64,000 nt of DNA from Lumbricus rubellus (GCA_945859605.1 OX243827.1:26429852-26493851); one strand, 5' to 3'; positions 46,313-57,815 are shown, numbered from the stretch's first letter. The notes: a model not told the origin generated them from the sequence alone. Numbers and translations: made by a program.

Positions 46313-48593
46313 AATGTACGTTAGTGTGGTTCACAGATACATGGCAAAAAATAAAGTTTAAGCTAAAAGCCAGGGCAACCTCTCCGTTTGTTAGACCTAT
46401 CAATAGTATTATTGAGACAAAATTTCAGCTTCCTAATCCAACTGGAAGGCGGTGCTCAACGACTGTGTTACTTTGCATGGGCCAATGAATAGACGTTAAT
46501 TGTAGAAATAAATGTGTCAAGCATAATATATTCTCATACAAATTGTGTTTTATTTCAAGATAAATCCAACACTACTGTAACATGACAATATGTGTGATAC
46601 TTAAACAGTTGGTCAGCTTGAAATCTAAAATTTGAGTACGTTTTAAATATGGAAAGTGTCAAAAAATGTGAAAAAGCATTGTTAAATACGCGAATGTCTA
46701 TTGTTTGCCTTTTATGACTCCAACACCCGATGCAATCTTATACTCAAGAAGGCTTTGCAAGCATGGTGTCAACAGCAGATTTCTTTGTTGATTGAGTGGG
46801 TACAGCTTTCTTATTTGCCTTGACCAATTGGATAAAATACAGCTTTTTTCTTTATCAGTTGAATTTCTCGAACAACTTCACACTTATCTCAGCTGTGTCG
46901 TTTACCATGCATGCACTTTCAATTGCTGACTTCAGTCTCTGCCCTGGTGATAATCCTCATTCTCAATCCACTGCTCTGGTGGAAGTGTAAAAAGGGGTTC
47001 ACCCAACTTCAGGCGTGGAAGTAGTGTGAGTTTTCGCTGGGTTACAAAGTCGCCCACAATCCCTCCAACATCCATTCACCAGGATTTACATGTAAAGTCA
47101 TTCCGTGAAATATCTTCACCTTATCTGTTATAACAGGCACTGTTGACAACATACATGTAACAGTGTCAGACGTTCAGCTCATCTGAAAGGTACTAAGTAG
47201 TAGTACCGTCGATTTTCTAGGACATTCACGGCCGCAACGCTGACATCCTATAGGTAATAGTAACCTGAATCATATTTTCCTAGATCAGTCAAAATTGACA
47301 GATCTTGTTCTGGAGTATCATCAGCAAGAGGAGGCATTTGTCTATGCCTCTGAGAGAAAAAGGGAACCAAATCAGTTGAAATCACACAATGGATGAATCT
47401 GAGTTTCTCCCTGCTTCCTCAGATTGAATATGCCACGTTGATTGCTAAATCGATATATTTTGATGACGTACAGTAACCTGGCCATTCAATGTGCATGGTA
47501 AATTGTGCTTTCCAGTTTCTTAGTGAGGGCTGACTTCCAAGGACAACCATTGACATCTCGATAATTTTTTGTAGTCATCTCTTAAAATGACTTATTTTTC
47601 AGCAGACTACTCGAGAAAACAGAATGCTCTCTCATTGGAGGCTTCAGTAACGGATACGACTTCTAGTACTCGGATGTTACCACGAGTCACACTATCCCAC
47701 ACAGCTTTGAATCTCTAAAAGATAGGATTATATTTTGAATTAGATGGACCAAAACACAAGGTGAAGATTTTGACTAAAATCAACTCCATCACAATGACGA
47801 CAGCAATCCACAAATTCAGAACCAGCCACAGGAACTTTTTACCTATCCCATCTTCCAGAAAGCGCACACTCCGCTAAAACGCCCGGTGTTGACATGTGTT
47901 GTATCAAAGATCAAGGCTTGGGCATTATCAGTGAGTCTTCATAAGTTCAGAAGATAATGAAAGACCCTGAATTTAAATTATATCCTGCATAGAGGGAAAG
48001 TTGGGCATACCAAAGAGTTTATCCACACCATCACCTGAAACTAGCACTGACATGCGGTCAACATATCCGGGTGTAGGCCTACTGCAAGTGAATAATCCTG
48101 TACAAATTCAGAGCTTACAGCTTCAGCATGCTCCATCCTGGCTTTTTATGCACTCCATGTGAATGGTATTCCGTGAAATCGGCAGGACAAAAGGATCGCA
48201 CACAAGCACTGCAGCAATTGTGACCGACAATCTCAATGCTTCATGATCACAATCATCGTATATGTCATTGCTATCAAGTATACTTGCCACTTGATGGCTA
48301 AACTGCTGTCCAGTTTTGACTGTGTTAAGTATGAAAGCAGAACAGAAACTATTTCAGGCTCATAAACACGACAAGGGTTGAGTTTTTTTGATGAAGCTAT
48401 AACGCATCAAGATTTCTAGCTATAGAACTACATGGTAATATTTCCATGTCGTTGAGCACCGCCTTCCAGTTGGGCTAGGAAGTTGAAATTTGGTCCCAAT
48501 AATACTATTGACAGGTCTAACAACTGGAGAGGGTGCCTTGGTATCTAGCTTGAATTTTATTTTTTTGAACCACACTAATGTACGTCTTAATCA
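46313..48593 (-). mobile_element. DNA transposon with ~145-bp inverted termini, decayed
   Basis: The left end (ACGTTAGTGTGGTTCA, through GGAAGGCGGTGCTCAACGAC near 46470) is repeated inverted at 48440-48590 at roughly 80 percent identity. Minus-strand frames near 46900-46790 contain VND-TAEISVKLFEKFN-like text, reminiscent of an invertebrate transposase family I cannot name with certainty. All frames are broken. Confidence 0.65.
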
Positions 48594-48795
48594 GACATTT
48601 ATTTGTCGTACGTACATTCTGTCGAACCCCACCCCACCCCCCGTACGCAAATCGCCTAAATCCAGTGATCCTTTCCCTCCGGCCGTGCGTAGGTAATGTA
48701 TGAATAGAATATCATAAAATTGTTGAAGTTGGCGAAAATGGGGGGGGTTGTTCTCCCACTCCAAGTGGGTGGTTAGACGCCACTGTGTAGGTCTG

Positions 48796-49425
48796 ATGCG
48801 AGCCGAAACGAGGAATCACCGTTGAGAAGGATCGGTCAACGTGACTCGACATCTCCCGAATATGAAACAATGGTTCAAGACACAAGAAATATCTACACTG
48901 ATTTGGAATTTACACAACAGACAATGACTTCCAATAGCAACATCAACGCTAACCTGCTACCATATGACGAAGCGGTTTACATGGATATAAGGGACGTCGT
49001 CGTCGTCGTCATGCCCATCCTCATTGCTGCGGATCGGGGATCAGAGTCGACGACGTCATCCTCCTCCATTGCTCTCTGTTCCTCGCGGTCCTCATACAGT
49101 CCACCATCGCCATCCCCGTCCACTCCTCCACGTCATCCATCCATCTTCTTCTCGGCCTTCCTCGGGCCCTTTTTCCATCCACATAGCCCTGACATATGAA
49201 TGCCGGCAGCTTGTCTGCTCGGATCATATGTCCGAAGTAGTTCAGCTTCCTTGCTCTCACCACCTCCAGCAGGCGCCGTTCCGGTTGTATCTCTTCCAGT
49301 ATAGATTCATTTGTTCTAAATTCCCTCCAGCTGACTCTCAGCATCTTTCTATAATATTATGTTGTCATCTCAAATGCTGATATAAGGGACGACTACGTTG
49401 AAATAGACGATGTCTAGCCAAATTA
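48796..49425 (+). pseudogene. terminal exon of a second tyrosine-tail receptor, split by a LINE
   Basis: A possible acceptor (TGTAG) ends at 48795. The exon, entered in phase 2 like 11941-12190, reads RRIGQRDSTSPEYETMVQDT and on to NIYTDLEF, a PYDEAVYMDI segment, then meets the insertion at 48997. The matching end of the exon resumes after it at 49379-49425 with DDYVEIDDV and TAG. YETMVQDTRNIYTDL has ITAM-like spacing (YxxM, 7 residues, YxxL); VYMDI and DYVEI are further candidate SH2 sites. With the insert in place the frame continues into LINE-derived sequence (a frame open to 49199), so a changed tail could still be made. No other exons of this gene are recognised nearby. Confidence 0.6.
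48997..49378 (-). mobile_element. LINE 3' fragment inserted in the receptor tail exon
   Basis: A minus-strand frame (49344-49021) reads RKLNYFGHMIRADKLPAFIC, then GKRARGRPRRRW and NREQWRRM, the C-terminal part of a non-LTR retrotransposon ORF, ending in a short (GAC)n-type tail. It is flanked by the 13-bp duplication GATATAAGGGACG (48984-48996 and 49379-49391). Confidence 0.85.
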
Positions 49426-49570
49426 ATTCCTTGTAGACCATGCTGTCTATTAAATGGACCCCTGTCTGTTTCACATGCATTTCACACATTATTTTATGAT
49501 TTTATCTGGATTTGAATATACCCTATACACTATTATAGGCCTGCAGTGTAAAACAACTGTGAACACGGCA

Positions 49571-49885
49571 CAATACCGTAGCCAGGATTTAATTGAGGGA
49601 GAGGTTTTTACCACCTTTTTACGGCCAAATTTTCTCAGGACTTTTTTCAGTTTTGTCATGCTTTTCGACAGAATTTTCACCCGAAACCGTTCACCGTGGC
49701 GTGAAACAATCTAATATCATGCTTCTTTCTTCTAGAAGTGCGATCTTCTGCGAGTTATTGGCGGCAAATACATTGCACACTGCAGTAGTTCTTACATCAT
49801 GTGCTAGTAAATTATTAGGCCCTTTTGTTATTTTTACATTTTTTATTTGGGCTGGGGGTGGTGGTGTTCAAACACTACGGCCTTG
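49571..49885. mobile_element. hAT-type MITE, same family as 4200-4538
   Basis: Starts CAATACCGTAGCCAGG and ends CACTACGGCCTTG. Flanks ACACGGCA and GCACGGCA match at 7 of 8 bases. Confidence 0.8.
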
Positions 49886-50091
49886 GCACGGCAGCGCGCA
49901 GAGACTAAGTGCGGTTAATATAAAAAAAATTGTATAAGTCTAAGTAGCAAGTATGTTAATTTGTAAGAATATAATGCATGTATGCACACATAAATGTATA
50001 TAATAATGAACATATGCATGTCTGAATGAATGTGCGTTGTGTGCACGTGTAAACCTACTGTAAGTCCAGGTTTGTTTGTATGTGCACTTGT

Positions 50092-50284
50092 TATAGCGCC
50101 CCTTCAAGCTCTGTCTACTCAGAGGCGCTCCCGATGCAGAGCGGACACTGCATCGGAGTTTCACGCCGAAGCGCTGAGCAATTGTGAGTGAAGAACTTGC
50201 CCAAGGTTCTTACGCGGCGAGGTGGATTCGAACCTCGAACCTTCCGGCTCAATGGCAACGACGCCACCACTAGACCACCGCGTT
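50092..50284 (-). mobile_element. full-length tRNA-derived SINE
   Basis: Minus-oriented: tail ATAGCGCCCCTTCAAGCTC at left, B box GGTGGATTCGAACCTCGAAC near 50220-50239, head CACCACTAGACCACCGCG at right. Confidence 0.87.
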
Positions 50285-52560
50285 GGTGGGATCTCGTGGT
50301 TTCTGCAGAAACCTCTTGGGGTACTGGTAAGAACAATGGGGAATATGAAAGAAAGTTACATGGAGACAAAATGACGTGCATGCAAGTGGCTTGTATAAAT
50401 TGCCCCCGCAGGACGCACCTTACCCGTAATATTTTTTACTACACTCTTGTTTCCTGCTCTTTCCGCAGCTTCATCGTCTCTGGGCAGCTCAACATAGGAA
50501 GCTCTGTCTAGTTGTAGGCCTACAGTCATGCACGCATGTCATTGGCGAATTCAGATTACGTGTTGAAACCGCACCTATTTCCGTTGACGGTTGACGACAT
50601 TCCACGATTCCAAGCGTAAAAGACCACGTGGCCAAATTATTGTCCAAAGGTTGGAGAACTTTATGAAGAAATTAATGCTTTTAAGAATGATTCAAGAGGC
50701 TCAATTTCGTGCAAAACAAAGTTACGTTTAATTAGTTTGATAAATAGGCCTACAGAAAATACTTAGCCTATACTTATTTACTGGTAGGCCTACTTAGTTT
50801 TAAAAGAATCAATGTATATGGATTATGGACGCATTTAGGCTATATTTTGTAGGCCTACTTATTTAAGCATGCATAATAGTTATTTATCTCTTTATGCATG
50901 AATGCTTTTGCGTGTATGGAAAATAGACCTATTATGTATGTAGGGCAGGTATGGATGCATTCATGGATTTATCTGATATGTCTTTTTAAGTGAAATTGCT
51001 CGACCATCTTCAAGATCCGATAGATGGCGATAGTAAGTAGTAAAGTATGCCAAGTACTGCATCAAAAGTAGGCTACATGTAGCATTGCGACAATTCGATG
51101 CAGCAACGCAAGAAAACCATGGTGCAACAAAGCTGACTAACATACATGTATAATACGCAAAGAAACGGATCCTACATTGCACCAAATTCTCCTGAATATT
51201 TCGATTGCAATCGGTGATAGGCCATAATTATGCCGAAAATGTTATTGCATGCATTCTTAACTGGAAAAAGCGACATCAAAGCTGATATGTGTTCTCTAGT
51301 AGGCCTAGCCTACAGTTCAATCAGCGATTCTGAACCATGTTGGTCATCTGCATATGACTTTCGGGTGGCACTTTAGATATCTGGAGATTCTTATACTCAA
51401 CCTATTGTAGGTTTCACGATAAAACTGAAACAGGTCTAACGCAAAAGAGTAGGCCTAATTCGATTCTCACAGAAACCATGTGATTATCTTTCAAATGATC
51501 GTAACAGAAGTATGAAAGCATAATTATTATCTACTGATGACTATGGGCGCCCGAACATAGGGGCAGGGGGGGGGAGCATTTACCCCCTGGAAAACAAACT
51601 TATTTTTGTAACTACTACTTTTGTGTTTTTAACAAATTTCTTCGCATTAAAGCACTAGTGATACGAACGATACACACAGTGAAAGTCAGAAATCTAAGTT
51701 TAGAAATCTCTCTAGAAATAAACATGCTCTTAATTTTATGCCTTGTATTATCAACATCTTGTTAAAGGCTGGAGATTGGTTTTTTTTAACCATCCGGCAG
51801 GCGCCCTTGCAATATTAATAGTATTTTTCTATAGATTATGGCCTACTTGATTGGAATGTGGCTGTCATGCAATCTTTTACAACTGCACAAAATTAAGTAT
51901 CAATACCAATGCCAAAATTTGCATTTTTTGCCCGCCCCATCCTGCAAACATTTCTGTGGGCGCCCATGCGCATGACATTCCAAATGTGAGATATTCACAA
52001 CGATTCATTAATTATTTCAAGCAATTTGTATGGCGCCGCTTCAAGAAGACTACTCACTGAGTACTCAGCAAGCTAATGGCAGTCATACGATTGCATAAAG
52101 AGATAGGTCTTGAGTTTTTATTTAATTGCCTACAAAATGGCGCGTTCTTATCATGGTCAAGCAGTGGGTCCTGAGACTGAAAAAGAACAGTCAACTCACC
52201 TCGTATAAGACCGTGCAACTTGTGGATGATGGGCCTAGGGCAGCCGCTCTCCGGGCGGTCGATATGGGCAAGCACAAGAATATTTCCGAGACATTCACAA
52301 AGCGGCGCCACCGTAAGGCGGCCGCTACTCAACTCTCGAACTTTACTTAAAAGGCCTAGGCCTATTATTTCTAGACATAACGTTCCGCATAAAAGCGAAC
52401 TTTATAAACTTACCTACCTTGTAATATATACAACTGTCTTCTATAAACTGCTTAATTGTCAGAAATTGATGTCAAAATTGCATAACTGTAAATGTTTTGG
52501 TTGGGATGATCATCTTGGGATGGATTCCCGTAATAAATGTATATCAAGCAAGCAAGATGA
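50285..52560. other. no recognised gene; TAGGCCTA-rich
   Basis: Noncoding as far as I can see. 50740-50860 has five TAGGC(C)TA/TAGCCTA words in about 120 bp. A 51540-51600 segment begins like the CTATGGGCGCCC mobile ends seen near 29385 and 51960. Open frames at 52054-52597 have no recognised family. Confidence 0.4.
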
Positions 52561-52562
52561 TC

Positions 52563-52760
52563 CCCTCAGAGATCCTGCGTGGTCGAGTGGGTTGTAGCCC
52601 GCTCGCCACGCCGGCGGCCCGGGTTCGATTCCCGGTCGGGAGATTAATTTCTCGGATCTTTACTGCGGGTGGCTCGGTCGCAATATAAACGTGGAGTGTG
52701 AGGTTGTACTCGGCCTCCGACACTAATCATCTCCGAATGCAACAGCTGATCCCCTTGACG
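52563..52760 (+). mobile_element. tRNA-derived SINE, second family
   Basis: The head TGCGTGGTCGAGTGGGTTGT is A-box-like and GGGTTCGATTCCCGG is a B box. The body GCGGGTGGCTCGGTCGCAAT also occurs in the LTR-nested copy at 20617-22614. It continues past any tRNA length and lacks a tRNA acceptor stem, so it is a SINE, not a tRNA gene. Confidence 0.75.
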
Positions 52761-53057
52761 AGGATCTTAGTCGATTTTTTGCTACTCGAATGCAGAAGAA
52801 TGCACCAATGGTCGCAATTTTATTCTAATTATTAACTTCTAGAATCTAGCCTAGATCGATTTTTTTCTTAGCATCAACTTGTGTCGCAATAAAGCCAAAA
52901 CTAATTTTGATTTTTGTTATGTTGCTAGACATACATGTAGGCTATTAGTTTATGAACTATAACTTAACATACTAGACTTCGAATCTCAGGCGATGAGTTA
53001 ATCGTCAATAACACAGTCAATGCGCCGTTGTGACATCCATAACGGTGAGTTCCAATG

Positions 53058-53083
53058 AGGATGTACATGTACATGTACATGTA
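53058..53083. repeat. (ACATGT)n microsatellite
   Basis: Four units of TACATG. Confidence 0.85.
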
Positions 53084-54150
53084 AGACTAACAACAATTAA
53101 GTAATCAACATAGCCAACAGCAGATCTTCGGAGCGTTCAGTTTTAGGGTGCCTTCCTGAGTCGTGCCACTAATTACCATATACAATTATCGTATCATCAT
53201 GACATGATGATATCATGACAATGCGGGATTGCATTTTAGCCTAATCCTGCAGTTCATGAAAATTCATCATTGTGTTTAATGTTTTAGCTATCTAATGCAA
53301 ACATACGGTGCACGTCGGTGCAGATAATATTTAGAAGCGGATTTAACAGAACGATGCAACAGTTATTGATATTTACAAGCCTACAGTGGTTGCTACGTCC
53401 CTATTATTTTCACATGAGTTTTTTATGCCCTTACTATCATACAGTATAATTATAGACTCTCTATAAAATTAGGCCTATAAGAGACTTAGCGCCAGCGTGC
53501 TATCCATTACGCTACCGCCCCTTGATTATAATTAGCCTATTAAAAAGCATGCAGCGCACGCTTCTTGCAACTGACAATATTATTATCAGAACGTCGTATA
53601 GCCTACAATACACGTATATAGGCCTAAAGCCAACTAGTATTTAAACGGTGGTCGATTTAATTGGACTCCATCGATAGCATTTATGAGGTAATTGCGGAAA
53701 TTGAGCCTATAATTGTGGAAATGAAGAGTAAGCTTCTACAATATACATGTAGATACATAGGCTACATAGGCCTACCTTAGCCCCACTTCACGAAAAAATT
53801 GTCATAGGCTATTATTATCATAGGTCTCTAGGACATACGAAAACTTCGGTGATTCAACTAGTATATTATTATCACTTGAACCACCAGCTTTGAACGGAAA
53901 CTGCAATTACTTATATCACACTGTAATTATTCTTCATCATGAAAAATCACTCTGGCGGCTACGCCCATTGCTAAAACGGCGTTGTGTGTGTCACCCAACA
54001 TCCAAATGGACATCTGCCTAACCTAGCTATACGTACCGTACAAAGCGCAGATGATGAGTCGATGAAGTCCAGTCAAGTCATATTATTATGTATCGCCATA
54101 TATATTGTCAAGTCTTATTATATAAGTGGGATAAATCCAAAGAGGGAGCA

Positions 54151-54190
54151 ATGTCTAGACTGCTATTCGCAGGCCTAAGCTTACTTACTG
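54151..54190 (+). CDS. signal-peptide first exon, copy 1
   Basis: ATG followed by SRLLFAGLSLLT, a short hydrophobic leader, ends in phase 1 at a strong donor G/GTAAGT. It may be an alternative or silenced first exon of the lectin receptor downstream, whose first lectin exon is entered in phase 1. Inferred from phase, position and duplication; no transcript evidence. Confidence 0.5.
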
Positions 54191-54404
54191 GTAAGTTGAT
54201 GTTATTATCTCTTAAATTCGTATTGTCGGAAAATTGAATTTGAAATGTGCGAGCGCTAAGCTTATCCTCACTCTGCGACAGGCGCACAAAAGGAATAATT
54301 ATAATCAAGTTTTCCAGCAATGAGTTAGCTTTTCTAAGCAGGCTGAGCATCTTGTCCCCCGGTTGCGCGCTTCTATTATAAAGGCAAATTCAACATTAGG
54401 CATG

Positions 54405-54990
54405 ATAAAAAATGACAATAGTTACTAGAGATAAGGATGCAATACTTAAGCTTTATAAATCAATGGTTAGGCCACAGCTGGAATACTGCATTCAGGCATG
54501 GAATCCATACCTGAAGCAGGATATTGAAAAACTGGAGAAAGTGCAAAGAAGAGCTACGAAGATGATTTGGGGGTACAAAGATTTGAGCTATGAGGAGAGG
54601 TTGGAAAGGTGTGGACTAACAATACTGGAGAGACGGAGGAGCAGAGGAGACCTAATTGAAGCATACAAGATCATTACTGGAATGGAAGCACTAGGTTGGG
54701 AGAAGTTCTTTGTATTAGCACCAAACAAAGCAACTCGGGGTCATAGGTACAAATTATTAAGAAGCCGAAAGGATCATTAGGGCAGAAAATTTTCAGTGCT
54801 AGAGTTGTGGACATGTGGAACGGATTGGGGGACAGCACTGTGTCGGTGGACACGGTCACAGCATTTAAAAGGAACCTAGGAAAATTGGGGTATTAAAAGT
54901 TCCAGGTCAATTTTTGCAGTGGTTCTAACACAGGCCTAGTGTCTTCTGAACCACTTAAAACCCATGTTATGTTATGTTATGTTTAACTGT
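54405..54990 (+). mobile_element. truncated LINE, ORF2 C-terminus, copy 1
   Basis: The frame 54412-54780 has LYKSMVRPQLEYCIQAWNPY, VQRRATKMIWGYKDLSYEER and RRRSRGDLIEAYKI, typical of CR1/Jockey-type non-LTR reverse-transcriptase ends. A frameshift near 54757 separates it from the end of the ORF. The 3' end is a TATGT repeat near 54963-54982. Confidence 0.85.
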
Positions 54991-55050
54991 TTATGCCGAT
55001 ACCAAACCCCAAACGACCATAAAGCCGTACAAGGCACGTACGGCGTAGGC

Positions 55051-55134
55051 CTACGCCCAACGGGGGTTCAAACTCGCTACCCATCGCTCTATACGCCAGC
55101 GTGCTATCCATTAGGCCTACGCTACCGCCCCTTG
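55051..55134 (-). other. tRNA-like sequence (pseudogene or SINE head)
   Basis: On the minus strand it resembles an Arg-type tRNA with A-box-like TAATGGATAGCACGCTGGCG and a B-box-like GAGTTTGAACCCCCG, but there is an inserted TAGGCCTA and no good acceptor stem. Confidence 0.4.
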
Positions 55135-55793
55135 ATTAAGCTTATATTAAAAAGCATGCAGCGCACGCTTCTTGTAACTGACACTATTATTATCAGAACG
55201 TCGTATAACCTACATGTAAAATGCATGTATTATAGGCCTAAAGCCAACTAGTATTTAAACGGTGGTCGGTTTACAATGTAATTGGACTCCATCGATATCA
55301 TTTATGAGGTAGCCTAATCACGGAAATTTAGCCTATTATGGAAATGAACAGTAAGCTTATACAATATACATGTAGATACATACATAGGCCTACCCTAGCC
55401 CCACTTCACGAAAACATTGTCATATTATTATCATAGGTCTCTAGGACATACGAAAACTTCGGTGATTCAACTATTATATATTATTATCACTTGAGCCACT
55501 AGATTTGAACGGAAGCTGCAATTATTTCTATTACACTGTAATTATATTCTTAGTCATGAAAAATCACTCTGCCGACTACGCCCATTGCTAAAACGGCGTT
55601 GTGTGTGTCACCCAACATCCAAATGGATATCTGCTTAACCTAGCTACGTACCGTACAAAGCGCAGCCGATGAGTCGATGAAGTCCACTCAAGTCATATGT
55701 ATTTCCAGCAATAATATTGTCTTTGTTTGCATATATTGTCAAGTCTTTTTATAGATCTAAGTAGGGTAAATCCAAAGAAGGAAAGAAGGAGCA

Positions 55794-55833
55794 ATGTTTA
55801 GGCTGCTATTCGCAGGCCTAAGCTTACTTGCTG
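55794..55833 (+). CDS. signal-peptide first exon, copy 2 (candidate start of the lectin receptor)
   Basis: ATG followed by FRLLFAGLSLLA, ending in phase 1 at G/GTAAGT. It is the closer of the two leader exons to the lectin exons, and joining to 59317 keeps the frame. The intervening 3.5 kb contains only transposons. Confidence 0.55.
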
Positions 55834-56043
55834 GTAAGTTGATGTTATTATCTCTTAAATTCGTAACGTCGGAAAATAGAATTTGAAATGTGCGAGCGCC
55901 AAGCTTATTCTCACTCTACGACAGGCGCCCAAAAGGAAAAATCATAATCAAGTTTTCCAGCAAGGAGTTAGTTTTTCTAAGCAGGCTGAGCAGTGAGCAT
56001 CTTGTCCCCCGGTTGCGCGCTTCTATTATAAAGGCAAATTCAA

Positions 56044-56609
56044 CATTAGGCATGAAAAAAGGACAATTATAGTTACTAAAGGTAAGGATACAATACTGAG
56101 GCTATATAAATCAATGGTTAGGCCACAGCTGGAATACTGCATTCAGGCATGGAATCCATACCTGAAGCAGGATATTGAAAAAATGGAGAAAGTGCAAAGA
56201 AGAGCTACGAAGATGATTTGGGGGTACAAAGATTTGAGCTATGAGGAGAGGTTGGAAAGGTGTGGACTAACAACACTGGAGAGACGGAGGAGCAGAGGAG
56301 ACCTAATTGAAGCATACAAGATCATTACTGGAAAGGAAGCACTAGGTTGGGAGAAGTTCTTTGTATTAGCACCAAACAAAGGAACTCGGGGTCATAGGTA
56401 CAAATTATTCAAGAAGCCGAAAGGATCAGTAGGGCAGAAATTTTTCAGTGCTAGAGTTGTAGACATGTGGAACGGATTGGGTGACAGCACTGTGTCAGTG
56501 GACACGGTCACAGCATTTAAAAGGAACCTAGGAAGGTTGGGGTATTAAATGTTCCAGGCCAAATTTGCAGTGGTTCTAACACAGGCCCAGCGTCTTCTGA
56601 ACCACTTAA
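56044..56609 (+). mobile_element. truncated LINE, ORF2 C-terminus, copy 2
   Basis: Open frame 56114-56548 (same family and truncation as copy 1), without the frameshift, ending FKRNLGRLGY before TAA. Confidence 0.87.
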
Positions 56610-57579
56610 CCCTCGGGCTACCAGGGGGTGGTATCCACCCCCCCTAGGTTTTTCCCAAATCAAACTTTTTTCGTTAGGAATAAAATTTTGACGTTTTAGG
56701 TAGCTGTAGAGGATTCATTTGCACACATTTTGAGCTAAAATGTGTGATGATAAACCATACCATTCAAACGTTATACCCGATATACCCGAGGCACCAGGGG
56801 GGGTGGATACCACCCCCCTAAGATTATCGGCTGTATCTTATCCGTCCTTTGACATGAAGAGACACAAATTACACCATTCTGTAGAGGGAATGTGGGGCTA
56901 CATTTCCATGCTCAGTGAGTTGTCTTTGAACAACCGGAAGTGCTCAAAATAAATTAAAACATCAATAAAGGTGTTTTATTTTCATAACATTTTCATGTTT
57001 TTCCTATTAAAAATTATTTATAATTTATTTTTTAAGAGAAATAAATTTTGTAATTCTATAGAGGGCATTTAGGGCTATTTTTTGATACCAATTAATTTGA
57101 CATTTGATGACCGGAAGTGCTCAAAATAAATTTAAATGTGTGAAAATGTTGTGTTTTTTACAACGCAAACCGATAAGTCTGCGTAAACGTTTTTCAGCAT
57201 GTTTTACATGTTTTTTCTCTTTTTATTGTAACTAAAACTAACTTATTACTAGTTTTTATAGTTGAATATTGGACTTTATTATATGTAAACTATTTTTAAT
57301 TAAATAAATTATGTTAAAAACACACAGAATCTAATATTTTGCTTATGCGAAAGTATACATTTTGTGGAATCGACGGGTGCCCACGGTAAAAAATTCATAA
57401 CTTCGGGGTGCTTTCATATATTTTAAACCTAAATATACCATTTTGTGCAGAAATGAATGCTGAATCCATAGGTGTATTACAAGTTATGATATCGCAAACC
57501 AAACTCAAAATCCAGGGGGGTGGCAAACACCCTCCCCCTTGGTAGTCAGTGTTACAAAAATAGCGTGGTAGCCTGAGGG
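56610..57579. mobile_element. nonautonomous piggyBac-type element
   Basis: Inverted ends CCCTCGGGCTACCAGGGGG and GGTAGCCTGAGGG, with TTAA on both sides (56606-56609 and 57580-57583). Copy 1 has the empty site with a single TTAA (near 54955), proving the insertion and its TTAA duplication. Confidence 0.92.
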
Positions 57580-57610
57580 TTAAAACCGATGTTACGGTAT
57601 GTTATGTTAT

Positions 57611-57815
57611 TATGCAACGCCGTGCCTTTTCTGCTGCTGGGCAATGCTGGCCCTTCAATCTGGAATGGGCTTGGAAATACGTGTAATGCTTAAAGCCTCT
57701 GAGTCCACGTTCTTCTCTACTCTTAAGACTGTTCTATTTAACGAGGTTTGGGTCTGGAGCGCTTTTTTGGGTCTGGAGCGCTTCTGTGCAGATGCTCTTG
57801 AAGAAGCGCTAAAGT
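57611..57815 (+). mobile_element. L2/CR1-like LINE 3' end
   Basis: MQRRAFSAAG, then TLKTVLFNEVW in a shifted frame, and the tail GGTCTGGAGCGCTTCTG, CTTGAAGAAGCGCTAAA. Same family as 6598-7345. Confidence 0.75.

Larger units (their letters stand above)
53492..54990. repeat. tandem duplication, copy 1
   Basis: Begins GCCAGCGTGCTATCCATTAC and runs through a signal-peptide exon and a truncated LINE to its TATGTT tail. Copy 2 (55096-57612) matches throughout, with point changes, small indels and one large insertion. Confidence 0.9.
55096..57612. repeat. tandem duplication, copy 2
   Basis: Matches copy 1 from the GCCAGCGTGCTATCCATTA start, and carries a 970-bp piggyBac-type insertion at 56610-57579 before the TATGTT tail. 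Confidence 0.9.

Noticed and set aside
52054..52597. Overlapping plus and minus frames in a CpG-richer patch
   Set aside because: No recognisable domain and no consistent exon borders; left as unassigned sequence.
52563..52640. tRNA gene
   Set aside because: A and B boxes are present, but there is no acceptor stem and the sequence continues into a body found elsewhere; it is a SINE.
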